64,000 bases of DNA from DATLGB01 sp964242305 (lineage in GTDB: Bacteria > Actinomycetota > Thermoleophilia > Solirubrobacterales > Solirubrobacteraceae), in assembly GCA_964242305.1 (NCBI GenBank), contig CAXTBB010000013.1, forward strand, positions 1-64,000. The letters are read 5' to 3'. The notes beneath the pieces were generated by a model. The model was not told where the DNA came from and made no database searches. It was given only the letters and a program-made list of their open reading frames with translations. Numbering within the stretch: the stretch's first letter is position 1; each line of letters opens with the position of its first letter. This document shows positions 33,703 to 41,971 of the stretch, piece after piece. Position numbers and translations under genes: made by a program.

Positions 33703-33777
33703 GCCCCCGTGGTGTAATGGCAACACACGGCACTTTTAATGCTTGAGTTCAAGGTTCGAGTCCTTGCGGGGGCACCA
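33703..33777 (+). tRNA. tRNA-Lys (UUU) with encoded CCA, probable attL
   Basis: The acceptor GCCCCCG/CGGGGGC, D-arm GTGT/ACAC, T-arm CAAGG-TTCGAGT-CCTTG and a 7-nt loop CTTTTAA (anticodon TTT) are clear. The top of the anticodon stem is weak, with a C-T mismatch and a G-T pair. Unlike the neighbouring tRNA-Val and tRNA-Glu, CCA is encoded (33775-33777). The stop codon of the serine recombinase (33749-33751, minus strand) lies within the variable/T-arm region, as expected if the 3' half was contributed by the integrated element. Confidence 0.8.
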
Positions 33778-35443
33778 ATCTGTCGAAGTTCAAACCGCGG
33801 CCCCCATGTTGGGGGTCGTGGTCGTTTCGGGCTCGCGATCGTTTTCGGATCGGAGCCGCCGCCTCGACGCCGGCTGTCTCGCGCCGTTCTGATTCGTTTC
33901 GCAGGGCTCTCGCCAGGTCTCCCATTCCATCGACCCATGGCGTATTGGCCGCCTCGGTGACGTCGCCGTCATCGACTAGCAACTTCTCGAAGATGGCCTG
34001 GTTGAACATGCGCCGTGTCACCGGGCTAGCGCGCAGGTATGCCTCGCCGGGCTTGTCTAGCAGCCGTAGAGCAGTGTCAAGCGCCTCGAGAATTTGCTGT
34101 GTGTCTCTAGTAGCGGCGGTGGCCCATTTTTCGGCCTGCGCCCTCTCCCCCTTGATGCGCTCTTGCTCGGCGGCTAGTACGTCGTCGTCGACGAGGTCCC
34201 GGTAGCTGAGCTGTATCAGTCGTTGTTGTTCCTTCTTGAGGGCCTCGATGCGGCGTGTAGCTCGCTGACCTTCGCGTTGGGCGATCGCCTGCTTGCGCTC
34301 GGCGTACTCGGTGACGGCTTTGCGGACACTTTGCTGGTCGACCGCCGTCAGGCCGACGTGCTCTAGGTAGTAGCGCTCGACGGCTGCTTCGACCTCATCG
34401 ACGCGGAGATGTCTGGCCCGACAAGCGATGCCGGGTCGGCGCCGGCCTTGGCAGGAGAAGTATTCGTAGCGTCCGCCGTTGCCGGTCACTGGGCTGAACA
34501 GCAGCCGGCTGCCGCAGTTGCCACAGAACACGGTGCCCTTGAGGTACTGCTCGTGCTTCTGGCTGCGCTCACCGCTCAGTGCGTGGGCGCGCAGGATCTC
34601 CTGAACTCGCTCGAACCTGGCCTGGTCGATAAGGGGCGGGTGGTTGCCGTCGGGATTCTTGACCCCTTCGTAGGTGACGGTCCCGATGTAGTAATCGTCA
34701 CGCAGGATCCGGTAGACCGCGCTGCGCCCCAGCGCCTTGGCCGGCCGCTTGGCAGTCATCGGGGTACGCAGGCCAGCTGCGTCCAATAGCTCCGTGATGG
34801 CGGTCAGGCTGTATTGGCCGCTTGCGTAACACTCGAAAGCCATGCGCACTAGAGGCGCCCGCTCGGGATCGATTTCGACTACGCGGATATCGCGGCCAAG
34901 CTCACGCCTGCGGACGTTGAGGTAGCCGATCGGCGCCTTGCCGTTGGTGCCGCCAGTTGCGTGCTTGCGGCGCAGGCCCATCTTGACCTTCTCGGCGTCG
35001 TCGCGGCTGCGCATGGCGTTGACGGCCGCCATGATGGAGTAGGTCAATCGGCCTGAGGGTGACGAGTCGACTCGTTCGCGGGTTGACTGGATGAGCGCGC
35101 CGTGCTTGTCGGTTATCTCTCGCCACAGCCACTGAGCGTCGAAGTCGTTGCGGCAAATGCGCGATAGGTCGTAGAAGATCACGTAATCGGGCTTGAGCTC
35201 ATCCAGGTCGCCCAGAAGTCGCTGCATGGCCGGCCGGTTGACGTTGGTGCCGGTGTGGCCCGGTTCGACGTACTCGCGGACTACGTCCGCCTTCAGCTGC
35301 GTGGCGTAATCGCGGCAGACCTGACGCTGCGCGGGGATCGAGTAGCCCTCCGGGTCGCTGCCCTTGTTGACCTGGCCGCTGCTGGATACGCGAAGATAGA
35401 TGACGGCCGTGAGCGGAGCACGGTGCTTCTTGGTGACGCTCAT
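33749..35443 (-). CDS. int: large serine recombinase (integrase)
   Basis: The 564-residue protein has a resolvase catalytic domain (nucleophile Ser20 in YLRVSSSGQ, plus YDLSRICRN), a Recombinase domain, a zinc ribbon with FCGNCGSRL and a coiled coil rich in Lys/Arg/Glu. These are the hallmarks of phiC31-type integrases that join attP and attB without a resolvase-style accessory site. The last 10 or so residues (LVPPQGLEP) are encoded by antisense of the tRNA. ATG at 35443 overlaps the ImmA stop (ATGA), so it is expressed with the ImmA and XRE genes. Confidence 0.93.
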   Translation of the reverse strand: MSVTKKHRAPLTAVIYLRVSSSGQVNKGSDPEGYSIPAQRQVCRDYATQLKADVVREYVEPGHTGTNVNRPAMQRLLGDLDELKPDYVIFYDLSRICRNDFDAQWLWREITDKHGALIQSTRERVDSSPSGRLTYSIMAAVNAMRSRDDAEKVKMGLRRKHATGGTNGKAPIGYLNVRRRELGRDIRVVEIDPERAPLVRMAFECYASGQYSLTAITELLDAAGLRTPMTAKRPAKALGRSAVYRILRDDYYIGTVTYEGVKNPDGNHPPLIDQARFERVQEILRAHALSGERSQKHEQYLKGTVFCGNCGSRLLFSPVTGNGGRYEYFSCQGRRRPGIACRARHLRVDEVEAAVERYYLEHVGLTAVDQQSVRKAVTEYAERKQAIAQREGQRATRRIEALKKEQQRLIQLSYRDLVDDDVLAAEQERIKGERAQAEKWATAATRDTQQILEALDTALRLLDKPGEAYLRASPVTRRMFNQAIFEKLLVDDGDVTEAANTPWVDGMGDLARALRNESERRETAGVEAAAPIRKRSRARNDHDPQHGGRGLNFDRLVPPQGLEP

Positions 35444-36033
35444 GCCGCGCTCCTGTGCCGCGCCTTGGGCACCATCGAAGCAAGGCCTAGCTCCCGCAGC
35501 CGAGTCTGCATCGCCTCGACGCTGACGTAATAGCGACGGGCTAACTCGTGAGCGTTCTGCTGGCCGCCGTAGAAATCGTGCTTGACCCATGGCCGCGGCA
35601 TGAGCAGGCAAGCCGCGAAGTAATCGCATAGGCGACGGGTGACTGGATCGTCGATTGGATCATTGGCTTGCTCCGGCGCGTCCAGGAACGGCGCATCGAG
35701 GATGTGCTTGAACTCGTGGGCCAGGCTGAAGCGCTGCCGCCGCCGCGGATCGTCGGCCTTGATGACGACATGCCAGCGCGTACCCGTGTCGATGGTGGTG
35801 CCGGCGGCCGGCCAGTCCCGCCTCCACTCGACCAAGATCCCAGGCAGGCTCGAGATCACAAATTGCGGCACCGGCGGCTCTTTGATGCTCATGAGATCGA
35901 GCAATAGGCCCGCCTGGCGCTCGGCAACGGCGCGCGCTTCAAGCGCTGACAACGGACGCCGCGGCCGAAGTGCGCGAAGCTGCGGCAATATGTCGCTGCC
36001 GGGAACTAAAGCGAATGGCGGGGTGCTGCTCAC
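35440..36033 (-). CDS. ImmA/IrrE-family metallopeptidase
   Basis: The 197-residue protein carries the zinc motif HEFKH (106-110), followed by CDYFAACLLMPRPWV, the family's downstream conserved segment. In ICEBs1 and phages such as phi105, ImmA cleaves the ImmR-type repressor to induce the element. GTG at 36033 overlaps the XRE stop (GTGA), and its own stop overlaps int. That order (repressor, protease, integrase) lets one transcript carry both the switch and the excision enzyme. Confidence 0.9.
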   Translation of the reverse strand: MSSTPPFALVPGSDILPQLRALRPRRPLSALEARAVAERQAGLLLDLMSIKEPPVPQFVISSLPGILVEWRRDWPAAGTTIDTGTRWHVVIKADDPRRRQRFSLAHEFKHILDAPFLDAPEQANDPIDDPVTRRLCDYFAACLLMPRPWVKHDFYGGQQNAHELARRYYVSVEAMQTRLRELGLASMVPKARHRSAA

Positions 36034-36374
36034 GACTTGCCCCGCAGTCGCCGAATGTGACGTTCGACTTCGTCGGTTTCTTCGGCCGTGAGGCCTAGCT
36101 TGGCTCGGAAGTAGACCCGTGGCTCGGGTAGCCCATTGGTCATGGCGCCTCCGGTGATGCGGTTGATCCGCGACGGCGGTATATCGAGCAGGCTGCTCAG
36201 CTTGGCGAGCCGGTCGGAGGCCGGATCGACAAATTGACCGGCTTCCAGCTTGGCAATCCAACCGACTGCCACGCCGATCTGCGCCGCGAGGGCTCGCATG
36301 GTCAGGCCTTTGCGTGCCCTCGCTTTGACGATCAAGGCGCCGAGGCTTTCGGCTTGGGCTGGTGTCATGCTCAT
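36030..36374 (-). CDS. XRE-family repressor (ImmR-like)
   Basis: The 114-residue protein has an HTH_3 domain (about 12-68: KARARKGLTMRALAAQIGV and GWIAKLEAGQ) followed by a short Glu/Arg-rich C-terminal helix. By position next to an ImmA-type protease it is the likely target repressor of the element. The ATG is preceded by AGGAG at 8 nt. A palindrome TGTTCACCAAGTGAACA lies 41-57 nt upstream and overlaps a likely -35 box, fitting autorepression. Confidence 0.9.
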   Translation of the reverse strand: MSMTPAQAESLGALIVKARARKGLTMRALAAQIGVAVGWIAKLEAGQFVDPASDRLAKLSSLLDIPPSRINRITGGAMTNGLPEPRVYFRAKLGLTAEETDEVERHIRRLRGKS

Positions 36375-36414
36375 CGTTACTACTCCTACTTATTTCTACC
36401 AGTATGCCACCATT

Positions 36415-36431
36415 TGTTCACCAAGTGAACA
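36415..36431. promoter_or_regulatory. palindromic operator at the XRE promoter
   Basis: TGTTCACCAAGTGAACA is a palindrome with 7-bp arms. Read on the minus strand it overlaps a candidate -35 TTCACT, which is followed 17 nt later by CATACT as -10. The same site occurs twice before the transfer operon. Confidence 0.75.
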
Positions 36432-36445
36432 CTTTGTTGTAACTA

Positions 36446-36838
36446 TTACGCCAGCGCCTTGAGCTTCTTCTCGATGTCGGCCTTCTTGTCCTTGACGCCG
36501 GCGACGGCGTCCTCATAGCGAGACTGAGCGGCATCGAGAGCGGCCTTGGCATCGTCGACTTCGCTGTCAATGAGGGCCAGCGCTGATTCGAGCGACTGGC
36601 GGGCGGTAGACAGATAGTCATCGACGCTGGCCACCGCCTTGCGGCCGCGCCGCGAAGGCGTGGTGCCGCCCCCGTTGAGCTTGGTCTTGTACTGGTGGAT
36701 ACCGCCACGGACGGCGTTTTCGTTCTTGCCGTGCTTCTCGGCGGTCTCGCGGATCGCCTCGGCGTTGGACTTGCCGCTCGTCTTGAGCGCCTCGACCTCT
36801 TCGTAGTACTGCTGGGCCAGTGTCTTGTCATCGGCCAT
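36446..36838 (-). CDS. hypothetical coiled-coil protein
   Basis: The 130-residue protein is highly charged. Residues 1-60 contain a helical segment NAEAIRETAEKHGKNENAVRGGIHQYK that resembles an HTH, then a short basic linker PSRRGRKAV, then a long coiled coil (about 72-130). AAAGGAA lies 8 nt upstream of ATG. It may bind DNA as an element-encoded accessory factor, for instance for int, but this is only inferred. The stop lies 15 nt upstream of the XRE operator. Confidence 0.65.
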   Translation of the reverse strand: MADDKTLAQQYYEEVEALKTSGKSNAEAIRETAEKHGKNENAVRGGIHQYKTKLNGGGTTPSRRGRKAVASVDDYLSTARQSLESALALIDSEVDDAKAALDAAQSRYEDAVAGVKDKKADIEKKLKALA

Positions 36839-36964
36839 GATGTGGTTCCTTTCGGTGTGGTTTGACCGTATGACGACAGTACCAGCCGATCTGGCATCTG
36901 CGAGGAGAAGTTTGGTTGTCTTAGCAATCTAGACGCACCTGCTACAAGTCCGCCGTCCGGACGT

Positions 36965-37222
36965 CTACCACAGTTCGTAAGACCGAAGCGCGGCTCGGCT
37001 GGCAAAGACACATCGGCCGAGAACAACGTGGGCCAGACCGGCGCGTTCAAGCCGCGCGAGGCTGTCGAGCGTTGCCAGATCGTCGCCGATCTCACGCTGG
37101 AGGTCGACCAGCGCCCAGATAGTCGGCGAGCTGTCGGATACCAGTAGGCCGAGGACGGCCTGGTCGAGAGCGTCGTCTTCCTCGACAACCGAGGTGCCGC
37201 GAGTTCTAGGCTCGTGCTGCAT
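36965..37222 (-). CDS. small hypothetical winged-helix-like protein
   Basis: The 85 residues read DQAVLGLLVSDSSPTIWALVDLQ, then LDSLARLERAGLAHVVLG, the pattern of a small winged helix (helix-turn-helix followed by a wing). The ATG at 37222 is the only likely start. It lies between the 130-residue coiled-coil gene and the methyltransferase, on the same strand, so it is probably part of the element's regulatory set. No function assigned. Confidence 0.6.
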   Translation of the reverse strand: MQHEPRTRGTSVVEEDDALDQAVLGLLVSDSSPTIWALVDLQREIGDDLATLDSLARLERAGLAHVVLGRCVFASRAALRSYELW

Positions 37223-37331
37223 CGGGAGGGCTCAACTCCTTGTGCCAGGCCCCGGACGGTTCCAGCCGTGCCGGGGCCGATTCTTGAAACGGTCGAGCCG
37301 GGCACCGTACCGCTGACGTCAAGGGTCGCGC

Positions 37332-38327
37332 TCATGCCGCCCGCCTTAGAGGTCCCGGGTCGAAGCCGACGCGCTCCCCCGCCATCTCGACATATTCGGG
37401 ATTGAGTTCGATACCTAGCCAATCGCGGTCAAACGCTTCTGCGACCAACCCGACCGTGCCGGCCCCAAAGAACGGATCGAGCACCAAGCCCGGTCGAGTC
37501 GTCGCGCCGCAGCCGCACAGCACGAACGGCCGCACCTGCGGTTGGCCACCCACGAAGTCGACGCGGCGTGTCGATCGTCGCCAGGGACAGCCGCACTTAG
37601 TACAGACCCGCGGCGGGCAGGTAGCCAGCAGCGGCCGGCGGATCAGCTCAGGCGGGAAGGTGGCGAAGTGCGCGCCGCGGAAGGAGGAGCTGCCGATCCG
37701 CCAGACATCGCCCGGGTTCTTGCCGAGCGGATGACCGCTCATTCCTTTCCGCTGCATCGCGACCAGTCCGTCGCGGCCACCGGCCAAGACCCCAAGCGCG
37801 TGCTGCGGCGTGCGCGATCCCTTCGACGCCTTGCGGTGGCTAACCAGCGGCTCGCGGACGGCGTCGAGGTCGAAGTAGTAGTTCGGCTGCTTGGTAAGGA
37901 AATAGACGAACTCGTGAGCCGTCGTCAGGCGGTCCTTGCTAGGGCTGGGAAGCGGGTTGCTCTTGGCCCAGACGACCTTGTTGCGCAGTAGCCAACCGTC
38001 GTCGACCAGCGCCCGGACCAGCCGTTCGGGACCGAGCAGTAACGACTTCGGTGCGGCCCCGAAGCGCAGGTGCCGGCTGTAGGCATCGCCGACATTGAGC
38101 CACAGCGAGCCGTACGGTGCGAGCACTCGATGAAGCTCGCGGCAGACGGCACGCAAGTTGGCGACCCACTCGTCGATGTGCCCTTCTTGTCCGAGCTGCC
38201 CTGTCACGCCGTAGTCGCGCAGCCCGAAGTACGGCGGGCTAGTGATAACGCAGTCCACGCTGTCGTTAGGCAAATCGCGGAGCCGCTCGAGCGCGTCACC
38301 GATCAGGACCGTGCGCCGCGGGATCAC
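37332..38327 (-). CDS. site-specific DNA methyltransferase (N4-C or N6-A, SPPY type)
   Basis: The 331-residue enzyme has the catalytic motif TSPPYFGLRDYG (29-40) near its N-terminus and the SAM-binding motif DPFFGAGTVG at the C-terminal end, i.e. the beta-class order of R-M methyltransferases. A Cys-rich insertion (CTKCGCPWRRS and CGCGA) suggests a zinc ribbon. No restriction enzyme is adjacent, so it is probably an orphan that marks the mobile element. GTG start overlaps the replication-relaxation stop. Confidence 0.88.
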   Translation of the reverse strand: MIPRRTVLIGDALERLRDLPNDSVDCVITSPPYFGLRDYGVTGQLGQEGHIDEWVANLRAVCRELHRVLAPYGSLWLNVGDAYSRHLRFGAAPKSLLLGPERLVRALVDDGWLLRNKVVWAKSNPLPSPSKDRLTTAHEFVYFLTKQPNYYFDLDAVREPLVSHRKASKGSRTPQHALGVLAGGRDGLVAMQRKGMSGHPLGKNPGDVWRIGSSSFRGAHFATFPPELIRRPLLATCPPRVCTKCGCPWRRSTRRVDFVGGQPQVRPFVLCGCGATTRPGLVLDPFFGAGTVGLVAEAFDRDWLGIELNPEYVEMAGERVGFDPGPLRRAA

Positions 38328-39172
38328 AGCTCGCCCCCAGTCGCTGCCCCCGAAGCCTCAGCCTCGAGCTGCCCGCTCAGCATGTCGCCGGCCTTATCGA
38401 GTCGCCCGACCGTAAACAGCCGCCAATGCTCGGCCGGCAACCGCGAGCAAATGTCGGCCAGCGCCACTCGCCGCTCCTCGGTGTTCGTCAGAAGTACCAC
38501 GCGCGGGAACACACCCGAACCGGCCTGTTCTTGACCGCTGGCGTAGTACTCGATGTAGGCCCGCGCCTTGCGAGCGATGACCGGCCGACTCTCGGTGCCA
38601 AGGTCGACCTCGACGAAGTAGCGATCCTCATAGGCCCCGACGCCGAGTCGGACATAGGCATCTGGCTTGAGCAGCGTTCGTCCGCCCAGGGCATCTGAGT
38701 GGCGCCGCCAGCAGTCGGGTTCAACGTCGAAGTTGAGGAGCTCGACCTCGCCGCCGTCAGCCGCCGCCAGCAAGTCGACATAGAGCTGGCTAACCGCCAG
38801 ACGATGCGCTACATAGCGGCCACCCGGCTCCGGCCGATAGCGGCCGCGAACTAAACCCTGGCCATCCCAATAGGCGATCAGGCGCTGAGCGGACGGGCCG
38901 AGGTAATAGACAAAGCCCTGCGACCCGGCCCGCACGCCGCCGACGCGGCGCTGCAGTCGGGCCAGCAGTCCGAGCTCGGTTAGCCGCAGCAAACGACGGC
39001 GGACATCGCGGGCGACGGTCGCAGGCGGACCGTCGGCGTCCGGCAGGCTCGCCGCGAGCTGGGCGTGCGACATGAGGCCAAGCTGACTTACCAGTCGCAG
39101 GAGCTTGCGGTCAGCGTCGCCGAGTTCGTCGCCAAGCCGCAGCAGCTGAGCGGTCGTCAGACGGCGACTCAC
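38324..39172 (-). CDS. replication-relaxation family protein
   Basis: The 282-residue protein fits the Replic_Relax family found in actinobacterial plasmids and integrative elements. It has a winged-helix N-terminus (DADRKLLRLVSQLGLMSHAQLAASL), a YYLGPSAQRL segment and a nuclease-like core LLKPDAYVRLGVGAYEDRYFVEVD with D and E residues. It may act as a mobilisation factor, but the biochemistry of the family is not settled. GTG start and both ends overlap neighbours by 4 nt. Confidence 0.82.
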   Translation of the reverse strand: MSRRLTTAQLLRLGDELGDADRKLLRLVSQLGLMSHAQLAASLPDADGPPATVARDVRRRLLRLTELGLLARLQRRVGGVRAGSQGFVYYLGPSAQRLIAYWDGQGLVRGRYRPEPGGRYVAHRLAVSQLYVDLLAAADGGEVELLNFDVEPDCWRRHSDALGGRTLLKPDAYVRLGVGAYEDRYFVEVDLGTESRPVIARKARAYIEYYASGQEQAGSGVFPRVVLLTNTEERRVALADICSRLPAEHWRLFTVGRLDKAGDMLSGQLEAEASGAATGGEL

Positions 39173-39531
39173 GGTTTCCCCTTCTCAAGACGGAAGGTGG
39201 TCCGCTCCCGCGCTTGCTCTCTCTTTTCTTTCGCGGGCACAGCCAGTGCTAGGAGGTCGGAGAAGTATTGGAAGGGACTCGGACAGCTCGGCGCGACCGG
39301 ACCAGCGAGAGGGAAAGTGGAAACGAGCCACCGAGCTCCAAAGGCCTTCCGAGAGCAGCAGCGCCTAACAGGTAGGAGAGCCAGATGGCGACAGCAATGC
39401 CGACCACCGGGCAATGGGGTAAGAACATTCGCGGGCACAACCTCGTCGTGCGCCGCGCCGTGGCAGGAAAAGCGGTCGTAGTTACTCGACGCGAGCGGAC
39501 AGGCGACCGGCCACCAATTCACGCGGCTCAT
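39169..39531 (-). CDS. doubtful 120-residue open frame filling the traD-relaxation gap
   Basis: This frame fits exactly between two genes with 4-nt overlaps on both sides, as the rest of the operon does. Its Cys- and Trp-rich amino-acid content does not look like a folded protein, and no family is recognised. A second candidate on the plus strand (39385-39579, 64 residues) has a good TAGGAG Shine-Dalgarno but ends inside the coupling-protein gene. Either may be real, or the 355 nt may be a noncoding site such as oriT. A 12-nt repeat TTCGCGGGCACA occurs at 39230 and 39429. Confidence 0.3.
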   Translation of the reverse strand: MSRVNWWPVACPLASSNYDRFSCHGAAHDEVVPANVLTPLPGGRHCCRHLALLPVRRCCSRKAFGARWLVSTFPLAGPVAPSCPSPFQYFSDLLALAVPAKEKREQARERTTFRLEKGKP

Positions 39532-41696
39532 GAGGCCCTCCGCTTGCGTCCGACCGGCGCGCTGCTGGGCGCCTCATGACGCTGCTGCAAGCCGGCATCG
39601 ATGCTGTCGAGGCTTTGTCCGTGAAGCTCGGCGTTCGCCTTGGCGAGTTCACGACCATCGGTAGTGGCCTTGGCTAGCGGGCGGGTGCGGATGGTTACCG
39701 GCTCCGCGATGTCGCCCGAGCCGAGACCGATACGGGCGACGGCTTCATACGCGGCCAGGTCGCCGAGGTCTTCGGTTGTCACGCCCGACAAGTCACGGGC
39801 TAGCAGGCTGGCGTCGTCGGCGTTCTGGCGAAAGACGACGCGCGTTGCGACGTTGGTGAGGGCGGCTGCCTGGACGTTCTTGGGTAGCTGCTTGACGCTT
39901 TGCGGCGCCAGCGTGATGCCGACACCGAGACCGCGGGCCTGCTCGAGCAGGGCATCCAATGGCATCGGCAAATGACCGAGTGCGCGCGGCTCGTCGATGT
40001 AGACCATGAACGGGCGGCGTGCCCGCTCAGACAGCGATGACCGAGCCTGCACGGCTTGGAACAGGGCAAAGACCGTCAGCGCTCCAATCAGCCGGGAGGC
40101 CGGCGCGCCGACCCGAGCCGGCGCCAGCGAGACGACGACTATTTGATTACGGCGCAGCACCTGGCGGAAGTCGAGACTGGGCTGCGTCTGGCCAAGCACC
40201 GTGCGCACCACCGGCCGGCTAAGCAGCTGGCCGAGCTTGTTGAGCGGCGCAGCCAGCTGCTGCTGGCGCTCGGCCGGCCCCATTGCCTCAAAGCCGGCGA
40301 AGGTCATCTTGGTCAGCGGATCACGCAGCCGCCCGGCCAACTTGCGGCGATAGGCCGCATCGCTAAAGACGTAAGGGACATCGGCCAACGTGCCGTGCCG
40401 ATCGTGAGCCACGGCCATGAGCCCGGCCCTGAGGTAGCGCTCCGACAGCGGTCCCCACTCGCTCCGGTAGAGATCCGACAGCACGCCGAGTACAACGTCG
40501 GCGGCGAGCTCCGGTTCAGCACCGCCGAACAGCTTGAGCCCGGGCTGGGGACCGGCCGAAGCGCAGTCGAGCACCAGCAGATCGCCTCGCCGGTGCTCGG
40601 GCACACGGTCAAGGACGCCGGCGAACGTATCGCCCTTACCGTCGATGACCACGCAACCCCGACCGGCCTCCATGTCCTGTGCGATCTGATTGATAAGCAG
40701 CGTCGACTTGCCGACACCGGTCGGCCCCGTCACCAGGCTGTGACTGAGAGCGCCGACTTCGGGCTGAGCAATCGGGCGCTCCGAACCCGGCCAAGTCGCG
40801 GTGCCGAGCAGACGACCGGTTGACGGGATGCGTTGCGAAGGGATGCGCCGCGGCGACGTGCCGAGGCTCAACCCTGGCAAGGCCGGCGCGTCGATCGGCC
40901 AGGCGAGCAGGCCGGCGAGTTCGGCGGTGCTGTAGCGATCACCGAGAATGAGGCCGCGCCGTCGCAGCAGCCAAGTCAGCCAGGCCTGCGGCACCGACCA
41001 AGCCCGCAAGTGGCCGTAGGCGGTGTTCTGCGTCCGTAGTACCGATGTCACCCGCGCGAGGAGATGACCGGCCCGCGCGCTATGACCAGCCCGGACAGCC
41101 AGCACCGCCTGCGCTCGCACAACGCTGCCCTGGTTCTTGATACGCAGCCGCCGCCGATGCTCAGGCTCGATGAGCTGACCCTCACGGGCACCCGGCACGG
41201 TCATGGGACGTCCCGGCCGGATCAGCCAACGCAGAACTAGATGCTCCTGACCGGCTAGCGGCTGAAGCGCTGCTAGTAGTGAGGCGCTAAGCGTTTCCGG
41301 CGAGTCGCATTGCAGCGTCCTTAGACGGCCGCGCAGACGGATCAGGCCGCCGGCGCGGAATGCCTCCTCCACACGTGGACTCGCGGGCACAAGCTGAGCG
41401 CTTGGAATGTGCGCCTGGAGCGCCCCACGCAGCGCTTCAATCGTCGTCTGGTCAGCTTCAACGAAATGATGGATGCCGTCACGACCAGCTTCGACCGACA
41501 CCGCTACCCACGCAAAGCGGTGCATGCCCGCTAGACGGTCGAGCACGGCCAGCACCGCCGCAGGCGTGACATCGCGGCCGATACGAAGCTCAAGCCTCTG
41601 ATGCCGACCAGGTCGCCTCGCCTCGCGCACCTCGATGGCCGCAAGCGCCAGGCTCGCAACACCAACTCCGCAACTCGCGAGTACTGTCGGTTCCAT
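39528..41696 (-). CDS. TraD/VirD4-like conjugative coupling ATPase
   Basis: The 722-residue protein has a Walker A motif GPTGVGKST (324-332), a DUF87/TraG-type central region (CVVIDGKGDTFAG), Walker B FMVYIDEPRAL, and the TraM-recognition-like C-terminal part (GLGVGITLAPQSVKQL). It would couple DNA to a transfer channel or pump DNA, as in conjugation. No other type IV secretion components are in view. The ATG at 41696 overlaps the stop of the 51-residue gene (TGATG); a GTG one codon earlier is possible. Confidence 0.88.
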   Translation of the reverse strand: MEPTVLASCGVGVASLALAAIEVREARRPGRHQRLELRIGRDVTPAAVLAVLDRLAGMHRFAWVAVSVEAGRDGIHHFVEADQTTIEALRGALQAHIPSAQLVPASPRVEEAFRAGGLIRLRGRLRTLQCDSPETLSASLLAALQPLAGQEHLVLRWLIRPGRPMTVPGAREGQLIEPEHRRRLRIKNQGSVVRAQAVLAVRAGHSARAGHLLARVTSVLRTQNTAYGHLRAWSVPQAWLTWLLRRRGLILGDRYSTAELAGLLAWPIDAPALPGLSLGTSPRRIPSQRIPSTGRLLGTATWPGSERPIAQPEVGALSHSLVTGPTGVGKSTLLINQIAQDMEAGRGCVVIDGKGDTFAGVLDRVPEHRRGDLLVLDCASAGPQPGLKLFGGAEPELAADVVLGVLSDLYRSEWGPLSERYLRAGLMAVAHDRHGTLADVPYVFSDAAYRRKLAGRLRDPLTKMTFAGFEAMGPAERQQQLAAPLNKLGQLLSRPVVRTVLGQTQPSLDFRQVLRRNQIVVVSLAPARVGAPASRLIGALTVFALFQAVQARSSLSERARRPFMVYIDEPRALGHLPMPLDALLEQARGLGVGITLAPQSVKQLPKNVQAAALTNVATRVVFRQNADDASLLARDLSGVTTEDLGDLAAYEAVARIGLGSGDIAEPVTIRTRPLAKATTDGRELAKANAELHGQSLDSIDAGLQQRHEAPSSAPVGRKRRAS

Positions 41697-41851
41697 CACG
41701 CTGCCTTCACATCCGGATGCTCGGGCTTGGTGGCATCCGGATTGTTAGTCTCTTCGGACAGCGACTTGGCAAGCAGCAAGAACGCCAGTGCCAGCTTGTC
41801 TTCATCGATTTGCTTGCGATACACAGCCCTTATTCGTAGGTCCCTGCTCAT
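41696..41851 (-). CDS. 51-residue conserved mobile-element protein
   Basis: The short gene encodes 51 residues with a core LRIRAVYRKQIDEDKLALAF followed by LLAKSL and a charged tail. It has an excellent GGAGG Shine-Dalgarno 6 nt before ATG. It is the first gene of the transfer operon, and its stop overlaps the coupling-protein start, so the two are coupled. A second, degenerate copy occurs at 60.58 kb with matching KQIDEDKLA and LLAK. Function unknown. Confidence 0.75.
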   Translation of the reverse strand: MSRDLRIRAVYRKQIDEDKLALAFLLLAKSLSEETNNPDATKPEHPDVKAA

Positions 41852-41869
41852 AGTCACCCTCCAATCCTT

Positions 41870-41927
41870 AGTTCACTGAGTGAACATTCCTACGCTCTAG
41901 TATTTGTTCACTCAGTGAACAAGTCAA
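41870..41927 (-). promoter_or_regulatory. transfer-operon promoter with two repressor palindromes
   Basis: On the minus strand, -35 TTGACT (41922-41927) is followed by a palindrome TGTTCACTGAGTGAACA of exactly 17 bp (41905-41921), then -10 AATACT (41899-41904). A second copy (41870-41886) lies about 12 bp downstream of the -10. The two palindromes are centred 35 bp apart. A GGAGG and the ATG of the 51-residue gene follow. The same palindrome occurs at the XRE promoter, so the XRE protein is the likely repressor. Confidence 0.8.
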
Positions 41928-41971
41928 GAGAATTGTGCATTCCACAGCACCGATCGGCGCGGCGCTCGTAT

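Noticed and set aside
39385..39579. 64-residue plus-strand gene with a good Shine-Dalgarno
   Set aside because: It is opposite to the transfer operon, overlaps the coupling-protein 3' end by about 50 nt and has no family match; kept only as an alternative in the note on that stretch.
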